A DNA stretch of 64,000 nt from Clostridia bacterium (GCA_017512985.1 JAFWEJ010000008.1:124001-188000), one strand, 5' to 3'. Positions 51,111-60,156 are shown, counted from the first letter of the stretch. Notes: generated from the letters alone by a model not told the origin. Numbers and translations are program-made.

Positions 51111-52283
51111 TCAAAAGTCATCGTCGTCCTCGTCGTCCGCAACAAGGAAACTGTTCTGCAGATAGTCAGCCATCTGCTCCCGGCAGTAGGCCCAGTTGAT
51201 CTCCTGTGTGGCCATGCCGGCATAATGATGGGAACGGACAGCGCCTTCTACGGGGATGCGCAGTTCCTCAATGGTACATTCACGCAGATCGAAAGCATAT
51301 TTTGCGGCCTGGAGAACATCGTCCGGGTTCAGATTGGTCTGGTTGTTGTTCTCAAGGACGCTGTTGGCAAGCGACTGCGCGTCGTCCCAGGTCATCTCGC
51401 GGCATTTGTCCGCAAGCAGGCTCAGCACTTTCCGGGCACGGGCGGTCCGCATAAAATCCCCGCCGCCGCCGAATTTGCGGATGCGCATATAGAGTACGGC
51501 GGAGCATCCGCCGGTTCTCTTGACGACTTTGGAAGGATCATCCTTCTGGTTTTCCGCGGTCGTCACGTTCTTTTTGGCGGCCCATTCTGTGGTCCTGAAG
51601 GTATACAGCCCGGAAGGGGCATGGTTCGCGTCAAGGATATCATGACCCTGGGCATCGGTGACGGTGCCTTTGAGCACGGTGTACTGCAGCGCGTTGACTT
51701 CCGCGTTGGTCAGTTCAATCTCAACGCCGCCCAGATGGTCTACGATGTTCGCGACCTGTTTGAATGTGAAGAGAATATATTTTTCAATCCGGACGCCCAG
51801 GTGCTGGCTGATGATCCGGCACAGCGCCTCAGGACCGTAATCGTTATATACACGGTTGATCCGGCCGTATTTTTCATCCTGCGTATCCAGGTTCGTCTTG
51901 CGGATGAGCGCGTCACGGATGATGGATGTCAGCATGATGCGGTGGGCTCGCGTATCCAGGGTAAGGATCACGATGCCGTCAGTATTGCCGTAATTATCTT
52001 TCCGGCTGCCGTTGGCATAGGTGGGCATATCTATGCCGTCCGGGCGGGCGTTCCGCACCCACTGGTCAATACACAGCAGAAGATAGTGATGCTGGCCTTC
52101 AACCACCGGAGGCAGTTCGTCATAGGGGACGACTTCAAAATGAAGGGGATCATTTTCTCCGACAGATTGCTTTGCCCATTCTTCCAGGGACATTGTAGGC
52201 ACAGGCGAAACATCCTCCGCTCTGACCGTAAAAAGCGGAAGCAGCAAAAACATCGCAAGCATAAGGGCAAAGAGTTTCCGCAT
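51111..52283 (-). CDS. LytR-CpsA-Psr (LCP) family protein
   Basis: The 390-residue protein has a signal peptide (1-22) rather than the usual membrane anchor and the LCP core: YGNTDGIVILTLD, SIIRDALIRK, GRINRVYNDYGPEALCRIISQHLGVRIEKYILF, VANIVDHLGGVEIEL, and DFMRTARARKVLSLL, whose Arg is the conserved phosphate-binding site. LCP enzymes link teichoic-acid-like polymers or glycans to peptidoglycan. A Lys/Asp-rich insert (about 225-260) and the acidic tail DDEDDDDF are unusual. The start follows GAAGGAGTGTTGTACTC. First gene of a three-gene operon. Confidence 0.88.
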   Translation of the reverse strand: MRKLFALMLAMFLLLPLFTVRAEDVSPVPTMSLEEWAKQSVGENDPLHFEVVPYDELPPVVEGQHHYLLLCIDQWVRNARPDGIDMPTYANGSRKDNYGNTDGIVILTLDTRAHRIMLTSIIRDALIRKTNLDTQDEKYGRINRVYNDYGPEALCRIISQHLGVRIEKYILFTFKQVANIVDHLGGVEIELTNAEVNALQYTVLKGTVTDAQGHDILDANHAPSGLYTFRTTEWAAKKNVTTAENQKDDPSKVVKRTGGCSAVLYMRIRKFGGGGDFMRTARARKVLSLLADKCREMTWDDAQSLANSVLENNNQTNLNPDDVLQAAKYAFDLRECTIEELRIPVEGAVRSHHYAGMATQEINWAYCREQMADYLQNSFLVADDEDDDDF

Positions 52284-52325
52284 GAGTACAACACTCCTTC
52301 GGGAATTACTGAAGATTCAAATCTC

Positions 52326-52354
52326 ATTATACTCTAAATAATAAGAAGATGAAA
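52326..52354 (-). promoter_or_regulatory. Possible promoter of the LCP operon
   Basis: On the minus strand: TTTCAT (52354-52349), 17-nt spacer, perfect TATAAT (52331-52326), 42 nt before the start. The -35 is poor. Confidence 0.45.
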
Positions 52355-52492
52355 GAGGAAATACGCATTTCCGAAAAAAAGACGAAACATTTTTGAAAAG
52401 AACTGAGGAAATCATTTCTTTTTTGCTTTGCGGATGTTATAATTTCCGCGCCGGTGCAAAACCGGACAACATACAGAAAGACTGGACGAAAC

Positions 52493-53866
52493 ATGGATTA
52501 CGACGTGCTGATCATCGGGGCCGGCCCCGGCGGGATTTTTACTGCCTACGAACTGACAGAAAAAGCGGAAAAGCCCCTCCGGATCGCGGTGTTTGAGCTG
52601 GGCAGGGAACTGAACAAACGGAAATGCCCGATTGACGGGGACAAGGTGAAATCCTGCGTGCGGTGCAAAACCTGCTCGATCATGAGCGGATTCGGCGGCG
52701 CGGGCGCTTTTTCCGATGGGAAATACAATATCACCAACGATTTTGGCGGAAGCCTGCATGAGCATGTGGGAAAGGTGCGGGCGCTGGAACTGATGCGCTA
52801 TGTGGACGAAATCAACCTGAAGTACGGCGGGGAAGGAACAAAACTGTATTCCACAGCCAACACCTCCATCCGGAAGACCTGCCTGCAGAACGGCCTGCAC
52901 TTGCTGGACGCGCAGGTGCGCCACCTGGGAACGGACATCAATTATATTGTTCTGGAAAACCTGTATAACGACCTGAAGGAAAAGGCGGATTTCTTCTTTG
53001 AAACCGCAGTGGTATCTGTTTCCCGAGAAGGAAACGGATACAGGGTCGCACTGGACGACGGAAGAAGCTATACGGCGGAGCACTGTGTAATCTCCGTCGG
53101 CCGCAGCGGAAGCAAATGGATGGAGGGCGTCTGCCGGGAACTGGGGATCCCCACGCGGAGCAACCGCGTCGATATCGGCGTGCGGGTGGAACTGCCCGCC
53201 CAGGTATTCAGCCACCTGACGGACGAACTGTATGAGAGCAAGATCGTTTACCGGACCGAAAAGTTTGAGGATCTGGTAAGGACATTCTGCATGAACCCGC
53301 ACGGCGCGGTCGTCAGCGAGAACACAAACGGAATCGTCACGGTAAACGGCCACAGCTATGAAGACCCGAAAAAGCATACGGAAAACACAAACTTCGCGCT
53401 GCTTGTAAGCAAGCATTTTTCAGAGCCCTTCAAGGATTCGAACGGATACGGCGAATCCATCGCCCGGCTGAGCAACATGCTTGGCGGCGGCGTGATTGTA
53501 CAGCGCTTCGGCGACCTGGTCAGGGGACGCAGAAGCACGCCGTCCCGGATCGGCGATTCCTTTGTGACGCCGACCCTGGCCGCCACCCCCGGCGATCTGA
53601 GCCTGGTGATCCCGAAACGGATCCTTGACGGCATTATCGAGATGATCTACGCGCTGGACAAGATCGCGCCCGGAACAGCGAACGACGATACGCTGCTTTA
53701 CGGCGTGGAGGTCAAATTCTACAACATGGAAGTGGAACTGGACGAAAACCTCGAGACCGGTTATCCCGGACTGTATGTAATCGGGGACGGCAGCGGCGTG
53801 ACGCACAGCCTGTCGCACGCAAGCGCCAGCGGCGTCCATGTGGCCAGGAGAATCCTCGGGCAGTAA
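52493..53866 (+). CDS. FAD-dependent dehydrogenase with CxxC motif (K07137-like, shorter form)
   Basis: The 457-residue protein starts with the Rossmann motif MDYDVLIIGAGPGGIFTAYEL. A cysteine pair KSCVRCKTCSIMSGFGGAGAFSDGK (three Cys in C-x2-C-x2-C) is followed by the family motif GGAGAFSDGK, which also occurs in the 534-residue relative at 17004-18608. The C-terminus is GLYVIGDGSGVTHSLSHASASG. The extra N-terminal domain of that relative is absent, and the Cys cluster could bind a metal or be redox-active. The ATG at 52493 directly precedes the Rossmann motif; the ribosome binding site is weak (GGACG). Confidence 0.87.
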   Translation: MDYDVLIIGAGPGGIFTAYELTEKAEKPLRIAVFELGRELNKRKCPIDGDKVKSCVRCKTCSIMSGFGGAGAFSDGKYNITNDFGGSLHEHVGKVRALELMRYVDEINLKYGGEGTKLYSTANTSIRKTCLQNGLHLLDAQVRHLGTDINYIVLENLYNDLKEKADFFFETAVVSVSREGNGYRVALDDGRSYTAEHCVISVGRSGSKWMEGVCRELGIPTRSNRVDIGVRVELPAQVFSHLTDELYESKIVYRTEKFEDLVRTFCMNPHGAVVSENTNGIVTVNGHSYEDPKKHTENTNFALLVSKHFSEPFKDSNGYGESIARLSNMLGGGVIVQRFGDLVRGRRSTPSRIGDSFVTPTLAATPGDLSLVIPKRILDGIIEMIYALDKIAPGTANDDTLLYGVEVKFYNMEVELDENLETGYPGLYVIGDGSGVTHSLSHASASGVHVARRILGQ

Positions 53867-53870
53867 ACAC

Positions 53871-53904
53871 AAAAAAACCGGACGGAACTTCTTCTGCCCG
53901 GTTT
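53871..53904 (-). terminator. Possible terminator downstream of tmcAL
   Basis: AAACCGG (53875-53881) pairs with CCGGTTT (53898-53904) around a partly paired loop; on the minus strand it is followed by TTTTTTTG. The tmcAL stop codon overlaps its foot. Confidence 0.5.
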
Positions 53905-55075
53905 ATTCAACCGTAACAGTTTTCTCGGTAAAAGGCAGCGAGTCCGGCAGGCGGCAGCACTGCGCCCACAGGCGCCATGCGGCAAGATCGGCAGGATCCG
54001 CCGCCTTTTTCCATTCCGGAAAGGATGAAATCACCGGGAAGGAAGAGCTTTTCCAAAGGGCGGTCATCTCCGGACGCTTCCGGAGCCCGAGCAGCAGGGC
54101 GTTCTCCGGAAGGGGAACTCCTTCAAGACGCTCCTTTGTCAGGCCGAGCAGCGCACAGGCGCACAGACGGCTGACGCGCGCGGCCGGATAGCGCTTTCCC
54201 GAAAGGGAAGAGATGAGTTCCCGGCGTGAACGCATGGCGGCGGCCGCGGTCCGCAGGGCGTTCTCAAGCCCCTCGGACAGACCGGGCAGGGCAGCGTATT
54301 CGGATTCGTCCATGGAGCGGAGCTTTGAAAGCAGCAGGCTGTCCAGCACGCGTTCATCCGGAATGCGGCTGTCGAGGAAACGCCGGCGGATGATTGCCGC
54401 GGTGAATTCCGGAACGGCGGACGCGGCTTCCGCATAACTGCCGGAACGCAGCGCTTCCCGCAGCGCGGAGGCGGAAGGCGCGCACGGATCGACTGCGGCG
54501 GCATGATAACTGCCGGAGCGGGGAACTGCAACAGGCTCAAGGGACAATCCGAGGCGGCGGACAGCGCGAAGGTAGCTGACCGCGAGGATGTTGTTCGGCC
54601 GGTCCAGAAGGCCGTCCGCCTCAGGCAATGCGGAGGAGAGCGCCGCAGAAACGGCGGCCGGCCACCCCGCGCCGCCGGAGAGCCTGTCCTTCAGTCCGGA
54701 ACTGAAAGCGGCGGTCGGCGATTCAAGCTGATCCGCCGCCCGGGAAAGCAGATCCGGATCGGCAGTTTCCGCGCCGAAGGCGAGATGGGTTGCACCCAGG
54801 CGGGCCAACAGGGAGACAGCGCCCAGGGCGTAATGCTCCGCATCGCGGACTGTCCAGCATACCGGCAGGCTGAACACGGCGTCCGCTCCGGCCTTCAGCG
54901 CGCACCGCGCCCTGTCCGCCGGTGAGAGCAGAGACAGTTCTCCCCGCTGCTTCACGCAGGGGGAAAGCACGATCAGGGTCAGATCCGGAGAGACCTGTTT
55001 TTGGGCTTCCGTGAGGTGAAAAAGATGCCCGCGGTGGAACGGATCATATTCCGCGACGATCCCCAGGATCTTCAT
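53903..55075 (-). CDS. tmcAL: tRNA(Met) cytidine acetate ligase
   Basis: This 390-residue enzyme uses acetate and ATP to form N4-acetylcytidine at the wobble base of elongator tRNA-Met. The nucleotidyltransferase motif EYDPFHRGHLFHL is at 9-21, SPCVKQRGELSLL corresponds to the family QRG loop, and DRPNNILAVSYLRA is the second conserved block. The length matches family members (about 390-410). The start follows CAGGAGGGGTGCCCGC. It is divergent from ackA, a notable neighbour since both deal with acetate. Confidence 0.92.
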   Translation of the reverse strand: MKILGIVAEYDPFHRGHLFHLTEAQKQVSPDLTLIVLSPCVKQRGELSLLSPADRARCALKAGADAVFSLPVCWTVRDAEHYALGAVSLLARLGATHLAFGAETADPDLLSRAADQLESPTAAFSSGLKDRLSGGAGWPAAVSAALSSALPEADGLLDRPNNILAVSYLRAVRRLGLSLEPVAVPRSGSYHAAAVDPCAPSASALREALRSGSYAEAASAVPEFTAAIIRRRFLDSRIPDERVLDSLLLSKLRSMDESEYAALPGLSEGLENALRTAAAAMRSRRELISSLSGKRYPAARVSRLCACALLGLTKERLEGVPLPENALLLGLRKRPEMTALWKSSSFPVISSFPEWKKAADPADLAAWRLWAQCCRLPDSLPFTEKTVTVE

Positions 55076-55123
55076 GCGGGCACCCCTCCTGTAAATTCAG
55101 AATGATATGTACCGGACGTGATG

Positions 55124-55153
55124 AGTGTAGCATTTTTTGGGGTTTATTTTCAA
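55124..55153 (-). promoter_or_regulatory. Promoter of tmcAL
   Basis: On the minus strand: TTGAAA (55153-55148), 18-nt spacer, TACACT (55129-55124), 48 nt before the start. Confidence 0.55.
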
Positions 55154-55176
55154 GCGGAACGGGAGTATAATATAAT
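55147..55176 (+). promoter_or_regulatory. Promoter of ackA
   Basis: TTTTCA (55147-55152), 18-nt spacer, TATAAT (55171-55176); a second TATAAT overlaps at 55166-55171. The -35 coincides with that of tmcAL on the other strand. Confidence 0.55.
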
Positions 55177-55211
55177 TTGGTTGTCAAATAAACAAAGGAG
55201 TACGAAACGAT

Positions 55212-56450
55212 ATGAAAATTCTGGTTGTGAACGCGGGTTCCTCCTCCCTGAAATACCAGCTGATCGACATGGACGGCGAAAAAGAGCTGGCCAAGGGCCT
55301 GGTTGAACGCATCGGCATCGAAGGCAGCAGGCTGAAGCACAGCGCCGGCGAAAAGAAAACAGAAATCTCCCAGGAAATTCCGGACCATGAAGCAGCGGCC
55401 CAGCTGATGCTCAAGATCCTGCAGGATCCGGAGTTCGGCGTGATCAAAAGCACCGATGAGATCGGCGCGGTCGGACACCGGGTGCTGCACGGCGGCAGCG
55501 CGTTTACAGCTTCCGTTATCGTCAACGACGCGGCCAAGCAGGCGATCCGCGACTGCTTCCCCCTGGGACCGCTGCACAACCCCGCCAACCTGATGGGCAT
55601 TGAAGCCTGCGAAAAGGTCATGAAGGGCACACCCCAGGTCGCGGTGTTCGATACCGCGTTCCATCAGACCATGCCTCCCAAGGCCTATATGTACGGCGTG
55701 CCGAAGATGTATGAGGAAAAGCTGCATGTCCGCCGCTACGGCTTCCACGGAACCAGCCACCGCTATGTCAGCCGCCGGGTCTGCGAGTTCCTCGGCATCA
55801 GCCCCGTCGGCAAAAAAATCATCATCTGCCACCTGGGCAACGGCTCCAGCCTGAGCGCCGTGATGGACGGAAAGTGCCAGGACACCTCCATGGGCCTGAC
55901 GCCCCTGGAAGGCCTGCTGATGGGGACCCGCTGCGGCAGCTGCGATCCCGCTGTGGTGCAGTTCATTGCCAACAATCCCCTGAAGGACGACGGAACGCCC
56001 GTGGGCCATCCGATCAGCGTGGATGAAGTGCTTACCATGATGAACAAGAAGAGCGGCCTGCTGGGCATCAGCGGCAAGAGCAGCGACTGCCGGGATATTG
56101 ACGAGCTGGCGAACAACGGCGACGAGAACGCGAAGCTGGCCCAGGAGATGCTGATTTACGGCATCAAGAAGTATATTGGTTCCTACGCGGCCGCGATGGG
56201 CGGCGTCGACATCATCGTATTTACCGCCGGCATCGGCGAGAACAACGCGGACCTGCGCGCCCGCGTGATCGACGGCCTGGACTTCATGGGCGCGAAGATC
56301 GATCCGGAGAAAAACAAGACCCGCAAGGAAGCTGTGATTTCCTCCGACGACAGCCGCGTGACGGTCTGCGTGATCCCTACGAACGAAGAGATTATGATCG
56401 CCCGCGACACACTCGACCTGGTTACGACCGGCAAGGTCAGAGATAATTAA
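55212..56450 (+). CDS. ackA: Acetate kinase
   Basis: This 412-residue enzyme interconverts acetyl phosphate and acetate with ATP. It has the typical start KILVVNAGSSSLKYQL, GHRVLHGG, AVFDTAFHQTMP, RRYGFHGTSHRYVS, ICHLGNGSSLSAV, GLTPLEGLLMGTRCG and the final FTAGIGENNADLR. No phosphotransacetylase gene is adjacent. The start follows AAAGGAGTACGAAACGAT. It is the main route to acetate in fermenting Clostridia. Confidence 0.97.
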   Translation: MKILVVNAGSSSLKYQLIDMDGEKELAKGLVERIGIEGSRLKHSAGEKKTEISQEIPDHEAAAQLMLKILQDPEFGVIKSTDEIGAVGHRVLHGGSAFTASVIVNDAAKQAIRDCFPLGPLHNPANLMGIEACEKVMKGTPQVAVFDTAFHQTMPPKAYMYGVPKMYEEKLHVRRYGFHGTSHRYVSRRVCEFLGISPVGKKIIICHLGNGSSLSAVMDGKCQDTSMGLTPLEGLLMGTRCGSCDPAVVQFIANNPLKDDGTPVGHPISVDEVLTMMNKKSGLLGISGKSSDCRDIDELANNGDENAKLAQEMLIYGIKKYIGSYAAAMGGVDIIVFTAGIGENNADLRARVIDGLDFMGAKIDPEKNKTRKEAVISSDDSRVTVCVIPTNEEIMIARDTLDLVTTGKVRDN

Positions 56451-56482
56451 GAATTCACCATTCATAATTCAGAATGATCAAT
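56451..56482. repeat. AT-rich dispersed repeat, copy 6
   Basis: GAATTCACCATTCATAATTC then AGAATGATCAATG, starting at the ackA stop codon. Confidence 0.6.
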
Positions 56483-56549
56483 GGGTTCCGTATGCTGCGG
56501 GGGATGCAAAAGGGTTGCGCGGCATATCAAAAATCGCTGAAATCTTTTG

Positions 56550-56578
56550 TTGACAAACGATTTGCATCCTACTATAAT
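56550..56578 (+). promoter_or_regulatory. Consensus promoter of yceD-rpmF
   Basis: Perfect TTGACA (56550-56555), 17-nt spacer, perfect TATAAT (56573-56578), 28 nt before the yceD ATG. This is the best promoter in the window, as expected for a ribosomal protein operon. Confidence 0.92.
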
Positions 56579-56606
56579 ATCAACCGGTCACTTTTGAGGT
56601 GAGGAC

Positions 56607-57098
56607 ATGAAGCTTGACGTATCGGATGCTTTAGCCCATCCCGGCCAGGAGTACATTTTCTCAGGTTCGCAGGCCATTACGGACCAGGAGATCGGCGGCG
56701 ATACCGTCCGGATTGACGATTGCGCCGTTGAAGGTGAATTCCTGTCGGATGAAGATGGTAACATCTCGGTCAGAGGCAAGCTCAGGACCATTGCCCATGC
56801 TCCCTGCGCCAATTGCCTGGAGGACGCACAGGCCGAAGTCGAAAACGAGTTCGACGAGGTGTTCCGCCGGAACGGCGACATGGAAGACGATGAGATCTTT
56901 GCCTATCAAGGGCACGAGATCTTCCTGGACAAGCTGGTTATGTCATACGCCGTCATGGCTCTGCCGATCCGCTTTCTATGCAGAGAGGATTGTCCGGGCT
57001 TTGAATACAGGGACCCGGAAGCAGCCCCTTCCGAACCGGGTATCCAATATCCGTTCGCAGGACTGCAGCAATTGCTTCAAAAGAATGAGGAGGTGTGA
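56607..57098 (+). CDS. yceD: YceD/DUF177 family protein
   Basis: The 163-residue acidic protein has the DUF177 features HAPCANCLEDAQAEVENEFDEVF (C-x2-C) and LPIRFLCREDCPGF (C-x3-C), which may bind zinc. The family is tied to 23S rRNA and large-subunit assembly and almost always precedes rpmF, as here (3-nt gap). The start follows GAGGTGAGGAC. Confidence 0.92.
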   Translation: MKLDVSDALAHPGQEYIFSGSQAITDQEIGGDTVRIDDCAVEGEFLSDEDGNISVRGKLRTIAHAPCANCLEDAQAEVENEFDEVFRRNGDMEDDEIFAYQGHEIFLDKLVMSYAVMALPIRFLCREDCPGFEYRDPEAAPSEPGIQYPFAGLQQLLQKNEEV

Positions 57099-57101
57099 CT
57101 C

Positions 57102-57296
57102 ATGGCTCTTCCGAAAGGGAAAATCTCAAAGGCTCGCAAGCACAGCCGCCGCGCCAACTGGAAGCTGACCCTGCCGGGAATCGGCAAGTGCCCCCAGTGC
57201 GGACAGATGAAGCTGTCCCATCGCGTGTGCAAGAATTGCGGTTATTATAACGGCGTCCAGGTCATCGTCAACAAGGACGAAGAGAAGAACGCCTGA
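57102..57296 (+). CDS. rpmF: Ribosomal protein bL32
   Basis: This 64-residue protein of the large ribosomal subunit has the typical start [21 protein letters not shown] and a zinc ribbon C-x2-C...C-x2-C ([20 protein letters not shown]). All four Cys are present, so this is the zinc-binding (C+) form. Its ribosome binding site AATGAGGAGGTGTGACTC lies in the end of yceD. Confidence 0.97.
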   Translation: MALPKGKISKARKHSRRANWKLTLPGIGKCPQCGQMKLSHRVCKNCGYYNGVQVIVNKDEEKNA

Positions 57297-57334
57297 TTGT
57301 CGACTGCTTTTTTGGCCAGGATGTAAAGAATTGC

Positions 57335-57366
57335 AGCTCCGCCCTTCAGGGGTCGGAGCTCTTTTA
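57335..57366 (+). terminator. Intrinsic terminator of yceD-rpmF
   Basis: AGCTCCG (57335-57341) pairs with CGGAGCT (57354-57360) around CCCTTCAGGGG, followed by CTTTTAG. The 112-nt gap before valS is too short for a T-box leader. Confidence 0.75.
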
Positions 57367-57408
57367 GTATTTTACAGCCGTGTACAGTGAAAAACGGGGA
57401 GGATCACC

Positions 57409-60063
57409 ATGGAAAAGAAAATGACCGGCGCCGATATGGCGACCCGATTCAGCCCGCAGGAGATTGAAGCGGACATTTATAAGGCATGGGAGGACGCCGG
57501 CGCGTTTACCGCGCACCGGGTGGAAGGGAAAAAGCCCTTCACCATCGTCATGCCGCCGCCCAACGTTACGGGACAGCTGCACATGGGCCATGCCATGGAC
57601 TGCATCATGCAGGACGCGCCCATCCGCTATCACCGGATGAAGGGTGATCCCACCCTGTGGCTGCCCGGTACGGACCACGCGGCGATCGCCACGGAGGTCA
57701 GGATCGTGGAGGCCATGCGCAAGGAAGGACTGACCAAGGAAGGTATCGGCCGGGATGCGTTCCTGGAGCGGGCATGGAACTGGAAGAAGGAATACGGCGG
57801 ACGCATCGTGCACCAGCAGCGGAAGATGGGCGTCAGCTGCGACTGGACCCGGGAACGTTTCACTATGGACGAGGGCTGCAGCCGCGCCGTGCGCGAAGTT
57901 TTTGTGCGTCTGTATGAAAAGGGCCTGATCTACCGCGGCCTGCGGATGGTCAACTGGTGCCCCGCCTGCCAGAGCGCGATCAGCGACGCGGAAGTTGTTT
58001 ACAAGGACGTGGCCAGCCACCTGTGGTATATCCGCTATCCGGGCGCCGACGGCAGCGAAGGCGTTGTGGTGGCGACCACCCGTCCGGAGACCATGCTGGG
58101 CGATACCGGCGTGGCCGTGAATCCCGATGACGAGCGATATACAGACCTGGTGGGCAAGAAGGTGATCCTGCCCATCATGAACCGGGAGATCCCGGTGGTC
58201 GCGGACTATTATGTGGAAAAAGAATTCGGCACCGGCGCGGTGAAGATGACGCCCGCCCACGACCCGAACGACTTTGAAGTCGCGCAGCGGCATGACCTGG
58301 AGATCATCACGGTGACCAACGACGACGGCACCATGAACGAGAACGCCGGCAAGTATGCCGGGATGGATCCCATGGAATGCCGGAAGGCTGTGGTGGAAGA
58401 ACTGGAGAAGCTCGGCCTGCTGGTGAAGATCGAAGATTACAGCCATAACGTGGGCTTCTGCTACCGCCACGGGGATACCCCCATCGAGCCCCGGCTGAGC
58501 GAACAGTGGTTCGTGAAAATGAAATCACTGGCAGAGCCGGCCATCGCCGCGGTGCGGGAAGGCAAAACGAAGTTTGTGCCGAACCGGTTCAGCAAGATGT
58601 ACTACAACTGGATGGAGAACATCCGCGACTGGTGCATCAGCCGCCAACTGTGGTGGGGACACCGGATCCCAGTCTGGTACTGTGACGACTGCGGTGAGAT
58701 GATCTGCAGCCGGGAAGACCCGACCGTGTGCCCGAAGTGCGGCGGAAAGCTGCGGCAGGACGAGGACGTGCTGGATACATGGTTCTCCTCCGCCCTGTGG
58801 CCCTTCTCCACGCTGGGCTGGCCGGACAATACCGAGGACCTGAAGTATTTCTATCCCACCAGCATGCTGGTGACCGGGTACGACATCATCACCTTCTGGG
58901 TGTCAAGGATGATCTTCTCCGGCATCGAGAACATGGGTGAGACGCCCTTTGAGACCGTGCTGATCCACGGCCTGGTGCGGGATGAGCTGGGCCGGAAGAT
59001 GTCCAAATCCCTGGGCAACGGCGTGGATCCGCTGGAGGTTGTCGAGGAATACGGCGCGGACGCGCTGCGCTTCAGCCTGGTGATGGGCGTGAGCCCCGGA
59101 AACGACACGCGCTACAGCAAGGACAAGGTGGAGGCCGCCCGCAACTTTGCCAACAAGGTGTGGAACGCCAGCCGCTTCGTGCTGATGAACGTGAACGAGC
59201 GGAAAGCCTTCGACCCGGCAAAGCTGGAGACGGCGGACAAATGGATCCTGACCCGGCTGCAGGAGGCTGTGAAGGATATCTCCGAACATATGGAAGACGG
59301 TGATTTCGGCCTGGCCGCCACCAAGATCTACGACTTCGCCTGGAGCGAGTTCTGCGACTGGTATATCGAGCTGAGCAAGTCCCGCCTGCTGGGCGAGGAC
59401 GGCGAGAGCAAGGAAACGGTGAAGGCCGTGCTCCTCTTCGTGCTGGAGAACCTGCTGAAGCTGCTGCATCCCTTCATGCCGTTCCTGACGGAACAGGTGT
59501 ACAAGTACCTGCCGGACAGCGAGGGCTTCCTGATGCTCCAGTCCTGGCCGGAATACCGGACGGACTATGTGTTCGCCGGGGACGAGCAGAAGATGCAGGG
59601 CGTGATGGAAATCATCCGCACGATCCGCAACCTGCGCAGCGAGATGAACGTGGCGCCTTCCAAGCGGACCCACCTGATGCTGCTTCCGGCCGAAGGCTGG
59701 GCGGATACGCTGCTGGGCGGCGAAGGCTACTTCAAAAAGCTGGCCGGCGCGGAGCAGGTGCAACTGATCAGAGACCGCAGCGACGTGACCGGAAAGAACG
59801 TTTCCGCGGTGGTGGCCGCCGGCGAACTGTTTATCCCGCTGGGAGACCTGGTGGACTTTGAGAAGGAAACCGCGCGGCTGACCAAGGAACTGGAAAACCT
59901 GCAGAAGGAAATGGCCCGCTCGAACGGCATGCTGAACAATCCCGGCTTCCTCGCCAAGGCGCCGGCGCAGCTGGTGCAGCAGGAGAAGGACAAGCTGGAA
60001 GCCGCGAAGGCGAAGGCCGCGGCGCTGGAAAACCGCATTGCGGAACTGAAGGAAAATCTGTAA
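57409..60063 (+). CDS. valS: Valyl-tRNA synthetase
   Basis: This 884-residue class I synthetase charges tRNA-Val. The ATP motifs are HMGH (58-61, the HIGH box) and KMSKS (530-534). The editing domain CP1 contains TTRPETMLGDTGVAVNP and the zinc-like motif CDDCGEMICS...CPKCGG. The C-terminal coiled-coil arm (FEKETARLTKELENL...ENRIAELKENL) is complete. The start follows GGGGAGGATCACC. Confidence 0.97.
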   Translation: MEKKMTGADMATRFSPQEIEADIYKAWEDAGAFTAHRVEGKKPFTIVMPPPNVTGQLHMGHAMDCIMQDAPIRYHRMKGDPTLWLPGTDHAAIATEVRIVEAMRKEGLTKEGIGRDAFLERAWNWKKEYGGRIVHQQRKMGVSCDWTRERFTMDEGCSRAVREVFVRLYEKGLIYRGLRMVNWCPACQSAISDAEVVYKDVASHLWYIRYPGADGSEGVVVATTRPETMLGDTGVAVNPDDERYTDLVGKKVILPIMNREIPVVADYYVEKEFGTGAVKMTPAHDPNDFEVAQRHDLEIITVTNDDGTMNENAGKYAGMDPMECRKAVVEELEKLGLLVKIEDYSHNVGFCYRHGDTPIEPRLSEQWFVKMKSLAEPAIAAVREGKTKFVPNRFSKMYYNWMENIRDWCISRQLWWGHRIPVWYCDDCGEMICSREDPTVCPKCGGKLRQDEDVLDTWFSSALWPFSTLGWPDNTEDLKYFYPTSMLVTGYDIITFWVSRMIFSGIENMGETPFETVLIHGLVRDELGRKMSKSLGNGVDPLEVVEEYGADALRFSLVMGVSPGNDTRYSKDKVEAARNFANKVWNASRFVLMNVNERKAFDPAKLETADKWILTRLQEAVKDISEHMEDGDFGLAATKIYDFAWSEFCDWYIELSKSRLLGEDGESKETVKAVLLFVLENLLKLLHPFMPFLTEQVYKYLPDSEGFLMLQSWPEYRTDYVFAGDEQKMQGVMEIIRTIRNLRSEMNVAPSKRTHLMLLPAEGWADTLLGGEGYFKKLAGAEQVQLIRDRSDVTGKNVSAVVAAGELFIPLGDLVDFEKETARLTKELENLQKEMARSNGMLNNPGFLAKAPAQLVQQEKDKLEAAKAKAAALENRIAELKENL

Positions 60064-60156
60064 ATATCCTTTTTCATCCGACGGGACGGAAACATGCAGG
60101 GGCTGCGGGATTCCGCGGCCCCTGTAAAGGAACTAAAGGGAAAGGAGCGGACGGCG

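Noticed and set aside
55044-56465. 473-codon open frame on the minus strand opposite ackA
   Set aside because: Mirror of acetate kinase; low-complexity His/Val/Ala-rich translation, no family features.
57297-57408. T-box leader before valS
   Set aside because: The gap is only 112 nt and contains the rpmF terminator; no T-box sequence (TGGnACCGCG-type) is seen.
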